From contig NZ_QRUF01000002.1 of NCBI RefSeq assembly GCF_003458415.1, forward strand, positions 157,731-189,025: a stretch of DNA of 31,295 bases. Direction: 5' to 3'. Numbering within the stretch: the first letter of the stretch is position 1; each line of letters starts with the position of its first letter. Below the pieces are notes generated by a model that was given only the letters and a program-made list of their open reading frames with translations, searched no databases and was not told the DNA's origin. Position numbers and translations under genes: made by a program. Below, piece by piece: positions 1 to 8,527 of the stretch. Source of the stretch: Collinsella sp. AF25-2LB. GTDB taxonomy: Bacteria; Actinomycetota; Coriobacteriia; Coriobacteriales; Coriobacteriaceae.

Positions 1-2
1 GC

Positions 3-854
3 GTCGCCAAGGACTTCGACTTCTGCGACATCGACACCTTCGACATGTCCGACCCGGACGCCTACTCCAGATACGACTGGTCGCTCTACGGCACCGTGAT
101 CAACTGCGGCGCCTACACCGCGGTGGATAAAGCCGAGACCCCCGAGGGCCGCGTGACCGCCTGGAAGGCCAACGCGACCGGCCCGGCCCTTCTCGCCCGC
201 ACATGCTCTGATCACGGGATCACCCTCGTCCACGTGTCCAGCGACTACGTCTTCGACGGCACGGCCGAGGTCCACACAGAGGACGAGCCGTTCTCCCCGC
301 TGTCCGTCTACGGCCAGACCAAGGCCGCCGGCGACATCGCCGTGGGGGGGTCCCCCCGCCACTACATCATGCGCAGCTCCTGGGTCATCGGCGAGGGCCA
401 CAACTTCGTGAAGACCATGAAGGGGCTGTCCGACCGCGTCGCCGACCCCGAGGACGGGCTCACGCAGGTCACCGTGGTCGACGACCAGCTGGGACGCCTG
501 ACCTTCACGCGCGACATGGCGGAGGCCATCTTCCACGTGCTGGACGCGAAGGCCCCCTACGGCACCTACGATTGCACCGGCTCCGGCGCGGTCAAGTCCT
601 GGGCCGACATCGCCCGCGCCGTCTTCGAGGCCGCCAACGGCAACGGGGACAGGGTCGTGCCGGTATCGACCGCCGACTACTACGCGAACGCCGAGGGCCC
701 CATCGCCCCGCGCCCGGTCCACTCCGCGCTCGACCTGTCCAGGCTCGAGTCGGTCGGGTTCCACATGCCCGACTGGGAGGAAGAGCTGGGGGAGTATGTT
801 GGCTCGGATGGCGACAGCGTCGCTCAATCATCTATGGGGATAGAAGCCGTATGA
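3..854 (+). CDS. rmlD: dTDP-4-dehydrorhamnose reductase (RmlD), 5' truncated by window edge
   Basis: The frame is open from the window edge and encodes 283 residues, so the true start lies outside the window. RmlD makes the last step of dTDP-L-rhamnose synthesis, reducing the 4-keto group with NAD(P)H. Visible family marks are the stretch VINCGAYTAVDKAE, the VSSDYVFDG segment and the SDR catalytic pair in YGQTK, followed by the conserved RSSWV. In Coriobacteriia this domain is often the C-terminal half of a fusion with the 3,5-epimerase (RmlC); that cannot be tested here because the N-terminus is missing. The gene is strongly GC-rich with GC-ending codons, unlike the AT-rich genes that follow. 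Its TGA overlaps the next ATG (ATGA), so it is translationally coupled to the glycan cluster. The identification is strong; the exact 5' architecture is unknown. Confidence 0.9.
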   Translation, partial: VAKDFDFCDIDTFDMSDPDAYSRYDWSLYGTVINCGAYTAVDKAETPEGRVTAWKANATGPALLARTCSDHGITLVHVSSDYVFDGTAEVHTEDEPFSPLSVYGQTKAAGDIAVGGSPRHYIMRSSWVIGEGHNFVKTMKGLSDRVADPEDGLTQVTVVDDQLGRLTFTRDMAEAIFHVLDAKAPYGTYDCTGSGAVKSWADIARAVFEAANGNGDRVVPVSTADYYANAEGPIAPRPVHSALDLSRLESVGFHMPDWEEELGEYVGSDGDSVAQSSMGIEAV

Positions 855-2146
855 GTGTCGAACTTTCCTCATTGTTTACGAATTCTGAAGGCCATGGGAT
901 TGGCAAGAGCAATTTCGTACCTACAAAAACCTATAGCCTCTTCGCCAATTTGCTGCTTTTCTTCATTTGCGGAAATGTGGCGTTTGATTTCTTTTCAGGA
1001 TTATTCGGCATAAGCTCGTTTTCCCAAATTGTACGAATGACATTCTTTGCCTTGTTGTTATATATCGAACTTCGTCTTGACCCTAAAGGATTTTGTATAC
1101 TGTTTCTTGCTTTAACGTCGATTGTAATTCAATCTGTGCTTACACAGGCGTTTAGCACAGAAGGCATGACAGCGCCTTCATTGCTTTATGACATAAGCAT
1201 CGGTATTAAACTAATAATTTGTTTTGCAGTTTTTTTTGCTTCAAAAAGTTTGATTCGCTGCAATGCGTTGTCTATTAATCAAGTCAAAAAAGCAATATCT
1301 ATCGCTGCAATTTATGTTCCGATTCTATATTTGGGATCGATTGCTTTGGGACTTGGGGTATCAAGCTATTGGGATGGCTCAGGCTATAAAAGCGTCTTCT
1401 CTTCTCTTAACAGCATCAATGTTTCTATGATTGTGCTTTTTGCTTATTCGGCTGATGCTGTATTTATACAGAAAAAGTCTCTTTGGATTATCCCAATGGG
1501 GTTAAATCTAATTTCACTATTATTGCTTGGCACAAAGGCGGGATATCTATTCGCCTTTTTCATAGTGATGTATTACTTATTAATTCCCCCTGAAACTAGG
1601 TTGAGAAATGCCGTGATCGGAATTCTCGTTTTTGCTGGCCTGCTACTCGCCTTCAATAACGTAACCTTTCTAAATGAAATGCTTGAAAAGGTATCTGTTC
1701 GTCAAACTTACCTTTTCGAGAATCGTTCATTAATTGACTATCTCACAAGTGGACGAACCTGGATGCTGGCTGAAGCAACCAATCTATTTATTGCAAGCAA
1801 TAATCCTCTGGGTTTCTTAATCGGCAATGGCTACTATCGTTTTCACCATGATTTGGCTGTATCAAGTGGCTATTTATTAACTGCAAACGTTAGACCGATC
1901 GAATTTGATTGGGCTGATTTATTTTTTTCCTATGGGGCCTTTGCCTTTATCTGTGTATATGCCTTTTTGTTTAAACAGCTGCGTCTGTCTTGGCGAACAA
2001 GAAACGAAGGACATTTTCAATTTATAGCTTTACTTGGAATGCTTGCGTTTAGCTGTGTTGGTGGTCATGTCTTTTTTGAAGCAATTTCTTCAGTAACGTT
2101 GGGTTCCGTTTTGGCCTGCATCTATGGGGATAGTAATGGACGATAA
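851..2146 (+). CDS. Wzy-like polysaccharide polymerase / polytopic membrane protein
   Basis: A 431-residue protein with many hydrophobic segments, roughly ten or more predicted membrane spans beginning near residue 25 and ending at the C-terminus. No soluble enzymatic domain is seen. The length, topology and location between a sugar-nucleotide gene and a glycosyltransferase/flippase pair fit an O-antigen or capsule polymerase (Wzy), a family with very low sequence conservation. The start at 851 is chosen because the ATG overlaps the upstream stop (ATGA). The frame stays open further upstream, but that part is the antisense-like shadow of rmlD in arginine-rich codons. Base composition drops sharply to AT-rich here, pointing to acquisition from a different source. 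An O-acetylase or lipid-linked ligase is a less likely alternative. Confidence 0.6.
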   Translation: MSVELSSLFTNSEGHGIGKSNFVPTKTYSLFANLLLFFICGNVAFDFFSGLFGISSFSQIVRMTFFALLLYIELRLDPKGFCILFLALTSIVIQSVLTQAFSTEGMTAPSLLYDISIGIKLIICFAVFFASKSLIRCNALSINQVKKAISIAAIYVPILYLGSIALGLGVSSYWDGSGYKSVFSSLNSINVSMIVLFAYSADAVFIQKKSLWIIPMGLNLISLLLLGTKAGYLFAFFIVMYYLLIPPETRLRNAVIGILVFAGLLLAFNNVTFLNEMLEKVSVRQTYLFENRSLIDYLTSGRTWMLAEATNLFIASNNPLGFLIGNGYYRFHHDLAVSSGYLLTANVRPIEFDWADLFFSYGAFAFICVYAFLFKQLRLSWRTRNEGHFQFIALLGMLAFSCVGGHVFFEAISSVTLGSVLACIYGDSNGR

Positions 2147-3368
2147 ACTAAAGATGATTCTTTCGGCTTGCACCGAAGATCGAAGGAATGTCATTGCCAA
2201 AGGTCAAACTGCTTGGTCAAGACGCTGCGGTATCGACTTGCTCTTGAAAATGCTGCTTGTCTATATCAACTCGATTGGCTTGCGTCATGCACCAGAATCG
2301 ACAATTTACGTTGATGAAATTAAGAATAACAACATGGTTTCCAATTTGCGAGATACTGCGGAGATCTGCGATGCAGAGAAAGCTACGTTCATTTGTCTCA
2401 ATAGTTACTCGCCAAATAGTCACATCAAAATGGGCGTGTTTTGGCCGATATTTAAAGCTGTGACCCTTGTTGTCCTTTCCCTGCCTCCTGTTCTTTCTTT
2501 TATCGGCAGCGAATGCACCGTAAATGATAGTTTAGCTAGGTTTTTAATTAAACGTATGGATAACTACGTTGCGCGTATAGGCTACCAACATCCTTTTATT
2601 TTGATGACTGACCATCATTTTTATTCAACAGTCATAGCCATGAACGACCATGCGACATCCGCAGTTCTTCAGCATGGCCTAATTGGAGACGCTCGATTCT
2701 TTTCGCCTGTGCGTGCTACATATTTCTTTGCCTGGAGCAAAAAGAGCGCTTTTCTTGTCAATTCAGAAAAAGCTGTCGACGCAGGTACTTATAAATTTTC
2801 AAAATTGATGAGACTGGAACCTAAGCATTATGTTGAGAGTTTTGCTGACGCAAAACGTGTCTTGCTCATTCTCTCCAGCTCGAAAACCTCTGAACAGATT
2901 TCTCATCGCATCGAACCTCTCCTTAACCTTCAGAATCTCTTCGGTTTCAAGCTTCTCATCAAAATGCATCCTGGCTCCCTGTTTGCCATTAATGAACTGC
3001 GCGACGCCGTTTCGACGAGTGATGTTGAACTATATAAGGAAGAGAAAATTGAAGCAATTGATTTTGATTTCGCCTTTATTGAGCAGTCTACTGCTGCGCT
3101 AGACGTCGCATGTCTTGGAACCCCCTACATTGTTATTGACGAGTCTCTTGACAGCTATTTTTCCGAATACAAAGAAATGTTGCCTACCGCAAGTAATCCT
3201 GACGAGCTGCTGAGGTTGACGGTTGAATATAGTTTGACGAAATATATGCCAGCCTATACGTCCTTCTTGGAACAAGAAATCGACAACGGCCAATGCTGCA
3301 TCGATTCGCTTATTCATCGTTTACAAAACGAATGTGGGTCAACATATGGAGGGCGGTATGGCAAGTAG
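2136..3368 (+). CDS. putative GT-B glycosyltransferase of polysaccharide cluster
   Basis: Encodes about 410 residues from the ATG at 2136, preferred over the one at 2124 because a GGGGAT purine stretch sits just ahead of it. The gene overlaps the end of the wzy-like gene. I do not recognise a precise family. The middle has an AVLQHGLIGD segment followed by an aromatic FFAWSKKSA stretch. The C-terminal half contains LLIKMHPG, a FAFIEQSTAALDVACLGTP stretch and VIDES. These are the spacing and motifs typical of GT-B enzymes such as CDP-glycerol glycerophosphotransferase-like, polysialyltransferase-like and capsule transferases, where HG, K-x-H-P and E/S-T residues bind the nucleotide-sugar phosphate. 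It probably adds a sugar, possibly pseudaminic acid itself, to the repeat unit. Donor and acceptor cannot be read from the sequence. Confidence 0.55.
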   Translation: MDDKLKMILSACTEDRRNVIAKGQTAWSRRCGIDLLLKMLLVYINSIGLRHAPESTIYVDEIKNNNMVSNLRDTAEICDAEKATFICLNSYSPNSHIKMGVFWPIFKAVTLVVLSLPPVLSFIGSECTVNDSLARFLIKRMDNYVARIGYQHPFILMTDHHFYSTVIAMNDHATSAVLQHGLIGDARFFSPVRATYFFAWSKKSAFLVNSEKAVDAGTYKFSKLMRLEPKHYVESFADAKRVLLILSSSKTSEQISHRIEPLLNLQNLFGFKLLIKMHPGSLFAINELRDAVSTSDVELYKEEKIEAIDFDFAFIEQSTAALDVACLGTPYIVIDESLDSYFSEYKEMLPTASNPDELLRLTVEYSLTKYMPAYTSFLEQEIDNGQCCIDSLIHRLQNECGSTYGGRYGK

Positions 3369-4821
3369 TTCTTCAAATAAGTCTGGAAAAGCAACTACAT
3401 TCCTTTGGAGCTTCCTCGAACAAGGTGGCTCTAAGGCTATTCAACTTTTCGTTCAAATTATTCTTGCTCGATTGCTATCCCCTGAGGCCTTCGGCATTTT
3501 GGCAATATTGTTGGTGGTTACTCAAATCACCGATTCTATTGCCCAAAGCGGTCTAGGGATGGCACTTATTCAAAAGAGCGATGCGGACGATCGTTCTTAT
3601 TCCACCGCTTGGTGGCTGAGTCTCGGATTGGCAGCCGCTCTATATATCGTAGTGTACTTTACGTCGCCGACAATCTCTGTCTTCTATAATATGCCAGATC
3701 TCGTGGTTTATCTTCGAGTGCTCGGTTTAATAGTCTTTTTCAACTCGGCAAACTCTATTCAGCGTTCCTACCTCCAACGAAACATGAATTTTAGGGGCAT
3801 CTTCGCCGCCACGACAATAGCCGCGCTCATTTCGGGCTTCGGAGGCGTGGTGCTCGCTTTCTTTGGGTTTGGCGTTTGGTCTCTAGTCTTACAGTCTTTG
3901 CTTCAAAGCATTTTCATTTGTATTGTCATGTGGCTGCAAATCAGCTGGAAACCCGCATTTACGTTCGATGTCTCTCAGGCGTGGTCGTTATTTAGTTATG
4001 GCTGGAAGATCTGCATTACGGGAATTCTGAATGTTATCTACTCCGGCATCTCGGAGTTGATAATCGGTCGTGCCTGCTCAGCCAGCGAACTTGGGCTGTA
4101 CAGCCAAGGCCGTAAGTATCCCACTGCAGCAATTGGGGTGATGAGCAATTCCATCGCCAACGTATTATTTCCGATGTTTTCAGCAATTAAAGGAGATTCT
4201 GAGGCACTTCGTGGCGCCATACGTCGCGGGCTCACGCTCGGTACGTTTCTCGTCGCCCCCATATCTTTGCTGGCTGCCGTGGTTGCCAAGCCGCTAGTTG
4301 CCATTCTCTTAACAGAAAAATGGCTCGCTTGTGTTCCAATCTTTCAGCTGACGTGCATCTCTAATGCCATTTTGATGATTCAGCTTGTAAACCTCCGAGC
4401 GTACATGGCTCTGGGAGATAGCTCTCTTTATATGCGTCTCCAAATTATTAAAGTTTTGGGCGGAGGAGCCATCATATGGATCACCGCCGCCATCACCCAC
4501 GATATTTACCATACGGCTTGGGCAAATTTCATCGTTGGAGTTATCTCGATCGTCTTCGTCGACGCTACACCTGCAAAGCGCCTTCATGGCTATTCGTCTT
4601 TGAACCAGGTTAAGGACGTTCTGCCAATCTTATTCCTCTCTCTCGTTGCCGCTGCGGCATCGCTCGCTGTTCAGCTTCTGGGGTTGGGCTACGTTCCCGA
4701 ATTGTTTCTGCAGGTCATCCTCTTCGCTTCTGTCTACCTGGGAGGAGCAAAGCTCTTCAAGTTCAGTGAATTATCCGAGGCAGCATCGCTCTTGTGCGGG
4801 TTTGTTTCAAGGAGAAGCTGA
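3358..4821 (+). CDS. Wzx-type oligosaccharide flippase (MOP superfamily)
   Basis: A 487-residue, highly hydrophobic protein with about twelve to fourteen membrane segments. The N-terminus (FLEQGGSKAIQLFVQIILAR followed by LLSPEAFGILAI) is the recognisable start of the polysaccharide-synthesis/MOP flippase family (MviN/Wzx/WzxC-like), where the amphipathic lead-in and the L-L-x-P-x-x-F-G motif are conserved. It would move the undecaprenyl-linked repeat unit across the membrane before Wzy polymerisation. The start at 3358 has an ideal GGAGGG ribosome site 5 bases upstream and overlaps the preceding stop. An upstream in-frame ATG at 3334 lacks one. About 60 bp separate it from the next gene. Confidence 0.85.
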   Translation: MASSSSNKSGKATTFLWSFLEQGGSKAIQLFVQIILARLLSPEAFGILAILLVVTQITDSIAQSGLGMALIQKSDADDRSYSTAWWLSLGLAAALYIVVYFTSPTISVFYNMPDLVVYLRVLGLIVFFNSANSIQRSYLQRNMNFRGIFAATTIAALISGFGGVVLAFFGFGVWSLVLQSLLQSIFICIVMWLQISWKPAFTFDVSQAWSLFSYGWKICITGILNVIYSGISELIIGRACSASELGLYSQGRKYPTAAIGVMSNSIANVLFPMFSAIKGDSEALRGAIRRGLTLGTFLVAPISLLAAVVAKPLVAILLTEKWLACVPIFQLTCISNAILMIQLVNLRAYMALGDSSLYMRLQIIKVLGGGAIIWITAAITHDIYHTAWANFIVGVISIVFVDATPAKRLHGYSSLNQVKDVLPILFLSLVAAAASLAVQLLGLGYVPELFLQVILFASVYLGGAKLFKFSELSEAASLLCGFVSRRS

Positions 4822-4880
4822 AGCTCAACTCTTTATTAGGTTACTTATCAATTCGAATACGATAGAAAGGTATCAATCCA

Positions 4881-5927
4881 ATGTCGACATTCAACGGGTC
4901 AACTTTAATGATTACGGGAGGAACGGGATCCTTCGGCAATACCGTCCTCAAGCATTTCCTGACCTCCGATGTGGGGGAGATTCGTATTTTCTCTCGCGAC
5001 GAGAAGAAGCAGGATGATATGCGGCATGAGCTTCAAGCTCGATATCCTGACCATTTCGCTAAGGTAAAATTCCATATTGGCGATGTACGTAACATTCAAT
5101 CCGTGCGCGATGCCATGCATGGCGTGGACTATATCTTCCATGCGGCAGCCCTTAAGCAAGTTCCTTCTTGCGAGTTTTTCCCGATGGAGGCTGTCCGCAC
5201 CAACATCATGGGCACGGATAACGTCCTTCACGCTGCATCGGATGAAGGCGTTAAGCGAGTCGTTTGTCTCTCCACTGATAAAGCCGCGTATCCCATTAAC
5301 GCTATGGGAAAGTCAAAAGCCCTTATGGAAAGCGTGATCTTCGCCAATGCTCGTAGAGCTGCAGAAAAAGGCGATACGGTGGTGTGCTGTACTCGTTACG
5401 GTAACGTTATGTGCTCTCGCGGTTCTGTTATCCCACTCTTTATTGAGCAGATTCACGCTGGTAATCCCATCACCATTACGGATCCAAGCATGACACGATT
5501 CCTGATGAACCTTGATGAGGCAGTTGACCTTGTTAAGTTCGCATTCGAGCACGCCAACCCGGGTGACCTTTTCATTCAGAAGGCAGACGCAAGCACCATT
5601 GGCGATCTTGCTAAGGCCGTTCAGCAGCTGTTTGGCGATACGGGTACAAGTATCATCGGCCCGCGCCACGGAGAAAAACTGTTTGAGACGCTCATGACTC
5701 GCGAGGAGCGCCTGCGTGCCGAAGATATGGGCGGTTATTATCGCGTGGCAGCCGATATCCGTGGTCTGAACTATGACAACAAGCAGGCCACCGGAGAGGT
5801 GAGAACCATGACCGACGAGGCCTATACGTCCCACAATACCAACCGACTGGATGTTGAGGGCACTGTGAAAAAAATCATGACCGCCGAGTATGTACGTGAA
5901 GAGCTCGACGGCATCCGCCACATCTAA
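4881..5927 (+). CDS. capE: UDP-GlcNAc 4,6-dehydratase/5-epimerase, CapE/FnlA type (PseB position)
   Basis: A 348-residue extended SDR. The N-terminus has the Rossmann glycine motif TGGTGSFG. It is followed by EIRIFSRDEKKQDDMR, the HAAALKQVPSCEF segment, LSTDKA, and the altered catalytic motif MGKSK, where the usual Tyr of YxxxK is Met. These are hallmarks of the CapE/FnlA/WbjB branch rather than classic PseB, which has YxxxK. The known reaction of both is NADP-dependent 4,6-dehydration with C5 inversion of UDP-GlcNAc, giving the 4-keto-L-arabino intermediate. Since that is also the first intermediate of the pseudaminic pathway, this gene can feed the PseC-like enzyme downstream. An AGAAAGG ribosome site lies about 10 bases ahead. 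The following gene starts 11 bases after the stop. L-FucNAc/L-QuiNAc synthesis is the alternative, but the accompanying epimerase genes are not seen. Confidence 0.85.
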   Translation: MSTFNGSTLMITGGTGSFGNTVLKHFLTSDVGEIRIFSRDEKKQDDMRHELQARYPDHFAKVKFHIGDVRNIQSVRDAMHGVDYIFHAAALKQVPSCEFFPMEAVRTNIMGTDNVLHAASDEGVKRVVCLSTDKAAYPINAMGKSKALMESVIFANARRAAEKGDTVVCCTRYGNVMCSRGSVIPLFIEQIHAGNPITITDPSMTRFLMNLDEAVDLVKFAFEHANPGDLFIQKADASTIGDLAKAVQQLFGDTGTSIIGPRHGEKLFETLMTREERLRAEDMGGYYRVAADIRGLNYDNKQATGEVRTMTDEAYTSHNTNRLDVEGTVKKIMTAEYVREELDGIRHI

Positions 5928-5938
5928 AGGAGGGCTAG

Positions 5939-6595
5939 ATGATTTATAGATTCCCGTTGCGTGACGTCAAAGACATGCTGCTCAATCAAATTGGCACTAA
6001 TTTCTTTAAGTCAATTGATGACGAACGTCTAATCACTAAGTATATGGAGCGAACGCTCGAGAGGCTGGAGCGCAATATCTCCGCTAATGACAATAAGTAT
6101 TACTGGAGGCTCAATGCAGCAGGGGAACGTGAAGCTTACTTCGATCCGTTGCACACTTGCCATTGGATGCTGTTTCTGTACCTGACGGCTAACACTATTT
6201 TCCGAGAGGAAAAAGACAATCCCACTGCAGCACGTATTGTTTGCGACAAGATCTACGGTCAAATGAAGACGGTTTCGGGTTGCGACTTGTATTACGAAGT
6301 TGAAATGCCTGAGACTTTCACCTTCGATCATCCGACCGGCTCTTTCATGGGTCGCGCAACCTACGGAGAGGGCTTCTCGTTTACTCAGGGGTGTACAGTC
6401 GGCAACATTAACGAAGTCTACCCGGTGATCGGCCGTGACGTGCAAATGTGTACCGGTAGCAAGGTGCTGGGCAATTCTCACATCGGTGACAGCTGCCTGA
6501 TTGGAGAAGGTGCCGTTGTAAGGGATGAGGATGTGCCTGCAGGGTCCGTCGTCTACGGCAAAACTCCGAATTTGAAGATTAAACCCAGAAACTAA
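5939..6595 (+). CDS. serine O-acetyltransferase-like hexapeptide acyltransferase
   Basis: Encodes 218 residues. The N-terminal 130 residues are helical and resemble the cap region of CysE-type serine acetyltransferases (DPLHTCHWMLFLYLTANTIF). From about residue 130 a left-handed beta-helix follows with hexapeptide-like repeats (GRDVQM, GNSHIGDSCLIGEGAVV) and ends in a PAGSVVYGKTP closing segment typical of acetyltransferases. A strong AAGGAGGG ribosome site precedes the ATG. Genes annotated as serine acetyltransferase occur in several nonulosonic-acid and glycan clusters, so it could acetylate a sugar or make an amino-acid substituent rather than serve cysteine synthesis. There is no cysteine synthase partner here. 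The acyl acceptor cannot be deduced. Confidence 0.7.
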   Translation: MIYRFPLRDVKDMLLNQIGTNFFKSIDDERLITKYMERTLERLERNISANDNKYYWRLNAAGEREAYFDPLHTCHWMLFLYLTANTIFREEKDNPTAARIVCDKIYGQMKTVSGCDLYYEVEMPETFTFDHPTGSFMGRATYGEGFSFTQGCTVGNINEVYPVIGRDVQMCTGSKVLGNSHIGDSCLIGEGAVVRDEDVPAGSVVYGKTPNLKIKPRN

Positions 6596-6620
6596 TAGTA
6601 CCGTCAACAGGAGGTTTGAC

Positions 6621-7829
6621 ATGAAAGAACTCGCGATTAACGGCGGAGAACCTACTAGCCCCAGGGTTTTGGGCTATGGCCACCAGGATATCAACGAGGA
6701 CGACATCAAGGCAGTAGAAGATTGTCTGCGTGGTGACTACCTTACCTGTGGTCCTGCGACTGAAGCCTTTGAGGAGTCCATTAAGTCTGCCACTGGGGCA
6801 AAATATGTGACTGCCGTGGCAAACGGCACCGCGGCTCTGCACGTGGCATGCCTTGCCGCGGGAATTAAACCCGGCGACGAGGTGATTGTGTCGCCCATCA
6901 CCTTTGCGGCATCTGCTAACTGTGTGCGTTACTGCGGTGCTACGCCCGTATTTGCGGATATTGACCCTAAGACTTGGAATATCGATCCAGCCTCAATCCG
7001 CGAGAAGTTGACCGTTAAAACGAAAGCAATTGTAGCTGTGGATTTTGGCGGCGTTCACGTCGACTCCGACGAGATTCGCAAGATCTGCGACGAGAACGGC
7101 CTGACTTTCATTGAGGACGCCGCCCATGCAATGGGCACGTTCCACAATGGTCGCGCAGTGGGCACCATCGCAGACATTACGACTTTTAGCTTCCATCCGG
7201 TAAAGACCATCACCACTGGTGAAGGCGGTGCCGTAGCAACGAATGATCCTGAGCTGGGCAAGATGATTGAGCTTTACGCCAAGCACGGCATTACGCGAAA
7301 CCATGATTTGATGCGAGAGACAGACCAGGGCGGTTGGTACTATGAGCAGCTGGTCCTGGGCTACAACTATCGCATAAGCGATATCGAGGCATCTCTTGGC
7401 GTTAGCCAGATGAAGCGACTCGACCAGTTCGGCTCTCGCCGCAAGGAGCTCGTTGCCTTCTATAACGAGCAGTTCTCCAAGATTCCGGAGGTACAGTTCC
7501 AAATTGACGCCTCGCCCGATGATACCGTTCGTCATCTGTATTGCCTGAAGTTTGACACTGAGGCACTTGGTGTTACTCGTCGTTGGATCTTCGATGCCTT
7601 GCGCGCTGAGAACTTAGGTGTCAATGTTCACTACCTGCCCGTCTACTTGTTGCCTTATTACAAGGACCTGGGCCACGGCCGCGGCGACTGTCCCAATGCC
7701 GAGGATTACTATGATCGCTGCGTAACGCTTCCGCTGCACTGTGGGCTCTCAAACGAGGATGCGCAGCTCGTTGTCGATGCAGTTACAAAGGTTGTTGAGT
7801 GGTGCCGCGCCAATAGGGGTGCGAAATAA
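6621..7829 (+). CDS. pseC: PseC-type PLP aminotransferase (UDP-4-amino-4,6-dideoxy-L-AltNAc synthesis)
   Basis: A 402-residue DegT/DnrJ/EryC1/StrS-family transaminase. It has the order of motifs expected of PseC: YGHQDINEDDIKAVEDCL near the N-terminus, NGTAALHVACLA, SPITFAASANC, EDAAHAMG, and the PLP-lysine motif SFHPVKTITTGEGG with Lys195 as the likely Schiff-base residue, then GYNYRISDIEASLG. The PseC signature HP-K-x-I-T-T-G-E-G-G and ITR segment are clear. It would transfer an amino group from glutamate to C4 of the 4-keto sugar made by the CapE-like enzyme. A perfect AGGAGG ribosome site lies ahead of the ATG. Its TAA shares one base with the next ATG (TAATG), so pseC and pseF are coupled. 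Confidence 0.88.
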   Translation: MKELAINGGEPTSPRVLGYGHQDINEDDIKAVEDCLRGDYLTCGPATEAFEESIKSATGAKYVTAVANGTAALHVACLAAGIKPGDEVIVSPITFAASANCVRYCGATPVFADIDPKTWNIDPASIREKLTVKTKAIVAVDFGGVHVDSDEIRKICDENGLTFIEDAAHAMGTFHNGRAVGTIADITTFSFHPVKTITTGEGGAVATNDPELGKMIELYAKHGITRNHDLMRETDQGGWYYEQLVLGYNYRISDIEASLGVSQMKRLDQFGSRRKELVAFYNEQFSKIPEVQFQIDASPDDTVRHLYCLKFDTEALGVTRRWIFDALRAENLGVNVHYLPVYLLPYYKDLGHGRGDCPNAEDYYDRCVTLPLHCGLSNEDAQLVVDAVTKVVEWCRANRGAK

Positions 7830-8524
7830 TGCCCTCTAGTGTTTGCATCATTACCGCTCGTGGCGGCTCGAAGCGGATCCCTCGCAAGAACGTGCGTGAG
7901 TTCTGCGGCAAGCCCATGCTGGCATACTCGGTCGAGACTGCGGTTGCGAGCGGCATCTTCGACGTCGTAATGGTCTCGACCGACGACGATGAGATTGCCG
8001 ACGTGGCTAGGAAATACGGAGCCGAGGTTCCCTTCATGCGCAGCGAGGCCACGAGCAACGACTACGCCACGACGGCTGATGTGTTGCGCGAAGTGCTCTC
8101 CGATTACGGCAAGTGCGGCGATGAGTTCGACACCATGTGCTGCCTGTACCCGACGGCACCCTTCGTTCAGGTCTCTGAGCTCAAGGAGGCTTCCGCCATG
8201 ATCGAGGCGGGGGCCTCATCCGTAATCCCTGTTACCTCGTTCGATTTCCCGCCTCTGCGCGGCTTCAGGGTGGGTGAGGACGGCTCACTCGAGTATGCCT
8301 TCCCCGAGTTCGCCCAGACCCGAAGCCAGGACCTCCCTGAGATGGTTCACGACTGCGGGAGGTTTTACTTCGCGAAGGTCGCGTCTTTCCACGAGACCGG
8401 CGGCTTCATCACCAATAATACGAGATTTCTTCGCATACCCAGCAGGCTCGTACAGGACATCGACACTCCCGAGGATTGGGAGCTTGCCGAGCAGAAATAT
8501 CGGGCCATGACCCAGGAGGACTAG
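7829..8524 (+). CDS. pseF: CMP-pseudaminic acid synthetase (PseF, NeuA family)
   Basis: Encodes 231 residues of the cytidylyltransferase family. The N-terminal nucleotide-binding motif IITARGGSKRIPRKNV is nearly canonical, followed by FCGKPMLAYSVE, VVMVSTDDDEIA and CCLYPTAPFV. A C-terminal DIDTPEDWELAE segment is also conserved. It activates the nine-carbon sugar with CTP to CMP-pseudaminic acid, the donor for glycosyltransferases. The size is that of stand-alone PseF/LegF enzymes. The neighbours pseC and pseI, rather than NeuB/LegI-type partners, support Pse over sialic or legionaminic acid. It is coupled to pseC by a one-base overlap and lies three bases from pseI. Confidence 0.88.
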   Translation: MPSSVCIITARGGSKRIPRKNVREFCGKPMLAYSVETAVASGIFDVVMVSTDDDEIADVARKYGAEVPFMRSEATSNDYATTADVLREVLSDYGKCGDEFDTMCCLYPTAPFVQVSELKEASAMIEAGASSVIPVTSFDFPPLRGFRVGEDGSLEYAFPEFAQTRSQDLPEMVHDCGRFYFAKVASFHETGGFITNNTRFLRIPSRLVQDIDTPEDWELAEQKYRAMTQED

Positions 8525-8527
8525 ACA

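Noticed and set aside
592..831. Minus-strand frame opposite rmlD
   Set aside because: Arg/Pro-rich shadow of a GC-rich gene, with no ribosome site.
572..850. Upstream extension of the Wzy-like frame
   Set aside because: Overlaps rmlD in another frame with Arg-rich codons. The ATG at 851 overlaps the rmlD stop and begins the hydrophobic protein.
5313..5921. Long minus-strand frame opposite the CapE-like gene
   Set aside because: Antisense shadow of a well-supported gene.
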